A stretch of DNA of 64,000 nucleotides. Source: Prostheceraeus crozeri (Eukaryota; Platyhelminthes; Polycladida; Euryleptidae). Location: positions 434,001-498,000 of the forward strand of contig CAJQUW010014363.1 of the NCBI GenBank assembly GCA_907163375.1, in the 5' to 3' direction. Made by a program: the position numbers and the translations under genes. This document shows, piece by piece, positions 60,898-64,000 of this stretch. The notes beneath the pieces are model-generated. The model saw nothing but the letters and a program-made list of their open reading frames with translations, was not told the origin of the DNA and ran no database searches. Position 1 is the first letter of the stretch; every line of letters starts with the position of its first letter.

Positions 60898-63624
60898 GCC
60901 TCTTTTGTTTTTTAATCTTGTAGATAACATAGCCATCTCCTTCCAACTTGTACATTTCTCCGAACCTGTGCACTGATGAGCTTTTGACTTCAGCGTGTGA
61001 ATAATTATCGCATTTTGCTCTAGCCCAGTCGATATTTGACTTTGCTACATCGATGTTTGCTATATGACTTGCAACTATTTCCTGACGATGCAGCAGGACC
61101 TAAACAAGTCGTGAAAATTCAATAGACGATTTACGGCAGATAGGTATTTTTTCTTCATTACTGTTCATTCAAGTCTTATCAACATAAGCAAAGCGAAAAG
61201 TCTGTCGGATTTCTATGGCCCCTTTCGAGTTGCCAAATCGATGTGACCTTAGCAACTCGAAAGGTGATTACAGATCACGTTTTTTTGCGCACTTTTCCGG
61301 ACTTCCTCTCAAGGTATCTTCGATTTTCAGCCAGTCAGTACTCTATTATTTTAGGAAAATCTGCATTCCTGGGTTTCAAAACAAATGAGGAAATGCTATC
61401 GTTTAAAGCATGTGATTTAGTATCATCCAAAATATTTTGATAAAACTCAAGATCTATATTCGTTTGTTTCACAGCATGGTCATGCATACGTAAGTTCGAA
61501 TTATCGCAAAGTATGTCCAAACATTAAATATTTTTATGTTGATGTCTAAAACTCTTTTCCTATTCTCCAACTTCTGTCATCAACGTAGCATGTCGTTAAT
61601 TGTGCAGAGATCAATGAAAAATCAATTTATAGCACATTGATGATTCATATAAATATTTTCAAGTTGCAGTTAACAACTAGTTCTTGGAGTAGAGCATACG
61701 ATGCCGTAATGAAATGAGGGCTAATGATTTGCCAGCCAGAGGAAGATTTCAATTGCATACGTAATCGTGAGGGATGGTGATGGCTAGTAAAGTGAAGTAA
61801 TATGTCCTCAGATAGCAATGTTTTCCTCAGGTCGTTTCGGATGCAATATCTCTGATTGCTAGCCATCATCATCATTGAACAACGTACATATTGCAAAAAA
61901 TGTTTAGATATCAGTCTCACATGTATATGAAATAGCTGTACTCCATCTAATCGGATGTTCATGCTCAAAGAATAGAAAGTGGAAGAGAACCACGAAGAAG
62001 CTGAGGAAGTCAAAAGTAAATGAAAAAATTCAACCTCATCAGTTCCTACATCAGGGAATTGAAATGGAGCGTCTAGAAACTGAGAACAAATTATGACGTA
62101 TATGAGAAATAAAAGAAATCTTCTCCAAGTTTTTCGAAATCTTCTTCCAAGTTACGATAAGAGTCAGAGCTGAATGACAAATGTTTTCTTTTTTATTAAT
62201 TGACTATACGGACACAAAAAATATCTAAAATCAAATCAATGTGCATTTTGCTGATCAAACAAAGCCATAATTGATTACGAATACATGTACACTAAAAGAA
62301 CTAGAATATTCGGTCATCTGTCGAAATACTTTTCCAGTGCACATGTATCTGGACCTTTTGTCATTCAAATCATTTCTTCACATGAATACTGAAATCATCA
62401 TCACGAATTTCAATGATTGACAGAATTACCACAAATAATCTCACTTGTCCGATGGCATCATTGGCAAATGCAATTTGGAAAGATAAATCATGAGTGTCTG
62501 TCATTCACTAAGTTTTCACCTGCAAGGATTATTGATTGTCAATAGAATCATCTTCTGATATTACTTTGCATGATATCAACATTTCAAACTGTATGAATGA
62601 ATGTGGGAGATTATTGATTAACTATCCATTTTTTTCATTTGAACGGTGTGACCGAGGATGGAATGGTCGGAAATTTGATGTTTTCTTCATTATCTCAGCA
62701 AATTCTATTTCAGAACAAACATTCGAAAAAGTTAACGTTTTGATTCCTTGTTCATTGCAGGCATCTCACTCTTCGTAATCTCATAGGAAGAGAGAATCCT
62801 CATGATCATCTGCCCCTGATCATTTTCTTGTGTAGACATGACAGATGCCTTCACCTACAGGTTAGTAAACTCACCTGGAAGACTATAAACTGTCATCTCC
62901 TTGTTTTTCAAGCTCATATGCCATTCATGCGCGGCAAATATCCCCCTAAGTATTCGGTTCATGTAGATGATAAATGACTTGTCAAAAATCTGATATTACC
63001 CAACCTCCACTTTACCTCGAAGACGCTTCATCGAAAACATGAATCAAATGAATTTCTCTTGAAGGCATCAACGCGTCATCATCCACGGGGAATTCACATA
63101 ACTGAATGATGATGCTTGGAGACAGAGAGATGAAATTCAATTGGAAAAAGAACAAAAAATTTCATAAAGCACCCTTTTAAATCGGATGTCACTGGATACA
63201 TGCAAATCCATCACATTCGTGTTCCGCAAATGTTGTTTCCCATGCATCGAAAGCTGTCTGCATAAGCGATAAGCAATAATTTCTATTATTATCATTGTGA
63301 TGTAGGAAATTTTTGTCTGCAATTTTTCATTATTGATGCCGACTAAAGACTGCGGATTGCCTCCCAAAATTGGACATCCATCACTTAGTAGGACACGTCC
63401 CACTGCATAAAAAAATAGAAGGCAAGATGCAAGTTGCGTTCAAAATATTTTCAGTCTATATCTAATTCTGCTGCAGTTCGATGCGTTCGTGCGGGAAAGA
63501 AAAAAATTGACTTGCCCGAAGTATCAAAATGGTATCTTGTGAAAGAGATTCAAATGTACATTAAGCAAGGCTGTGAAGTTAGTCGAACGTTGTCGAATTT
63601 AATTTCATTATTCAGTCGGAGTCA
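60898..63624. other. No gene recognised
   Basis: AT-rich DNA without family signals. Short frames such as 61645-62013 and 62536-62778 show no domains. Confidence 0.35.
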
Positions 63625-64000
63625 ATCATCTTCAAAGCATCCTCAGTCACAGTCGGCCACCATCAAAGCATCCTCAATCACAGTTGGCCACCATCAAAGC
63701 ATCCTCAGTCACAGTCGGCCACCATCAAAGCATCATCAATCATAACTGATCATCATCAAAGCATCCTCATTCACAGTCGGCCACCATCAAAGCGTCCTCA
63801 TTCACAGTCGATCATCATCAAAGCGTCCTCATTCACAGTCGATCATCATCAAAGCGTCCTCATTCACAGTCGATCATCATCAAAGCGTCCTCATTCACAG
63901 TCGATCATCATCAAAGCGTCCTCAGTCACAGTCGATCATCATCAAAGCGTCCTCATTCACAGTCGATCATCATCAAAGCGTCCTCAGTCACAGTCGATCA
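63625..64000 (+). repeat. 31-bp minisatellite, runs off the window
   Basis: Unit of 31 bases with CATCAAAGCGTCCTCATTCA and CAGTCGATCAT. The first units carry the GGCCAC variant and later ones GATCAT, showing a switch of unit type along the array. About 12 copies are inside the window. Confidence 0.9.

Noticed and set aside
63434-63745. 103-codon coding region
   Set aside because: Its C-terminal third is a translation of the 31-bp minisatellite, and the rest has no recognisable domain.

Overview
The window is nuclear DNA from an animal, most likely a marine invertebrate. It is AT-rich, its genes carry AATAAA signals and small introns, and it is packed with eukaryotic mobile elements: Polinton/Maverick, Crypton, piggyBac, mariner/Tc1, hAT, Penelope-like, a non-LTR-type retroelement, a tRNA-SINE and minisatellites. 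The species cannot be named from sequence alone. No complete host gene is recognised. Two host candidates are weak: an ORF at 17893-18384 (-) and an exon-like block at 59228-59338.

Left part (1-18700) is a mosaic of decayed elements: a SINE-like tRNA fragment (1945-2018), a Crypton tyrosine recombinase relic (4012-5060), half of a fold-back repeat (5731-6237), and a non-LTR-type reverse transcriptase relic (6318-7653 and 10300-10665) split by an IS630/Tc1-type element (7656-10297) whose transposase carries an N-terminal RING finger. Then follow a piggyBac N-terminal fragment, a 1.36-kb mariner (13556-14915), a Penelope-like 3' end and a second mariner relic.

Centre (19066-44133) is one 25-kb Polinton with exact ends: 6-bp target duplication ATCACT on both sides, 5'-AG...CT-3' termini and about 0.4-0.5-kb terminal inverted repeats. 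It carries an A32-like packaging ATPase, DDE integrase with chromodomain, F54H12.2-like capsid protein, adenain-like protease, two penton-like proteins, protein-primed family B polymerase with zinc fingers, basic/amphipathic minor virion candidates, RING proteins, an exonuclease-like remnant and a coiled-coil protein. Several genes are broken (about six), so it is a fossil, but the 181-codon frame at 27501-28046 (-) is open and looks like a complete two-repeat TATA-binding protein (TBP) core. The element's own promoters have clear TATA and CCAAT boxes. A young-looking piggyBac (38608-41205) sits in its right arm. The Polinton itself seems to have landed inside a Crypton-bearing element (ends 18707 and 45864).

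Right part (44140-64000): the Crypton recombinase of that outer element (44281-45638); a mariner (46113-51442) holding about 3.8 kb of nested DNA, including a third Crypton-type recombinase (47059-48233) flanked by near-identical 28-bp palindromic sites and a 0.93-kb fold-back hairpin (49048-49974); a 22-bp minisatellite full of TGAGTCA motifs (52990-53695); a three-layer nest of non-autonomous elements (55830-57434); a Penelope-like 3' fragment (60200-60897); and a 31-bp minisatellite that runs off the window end.
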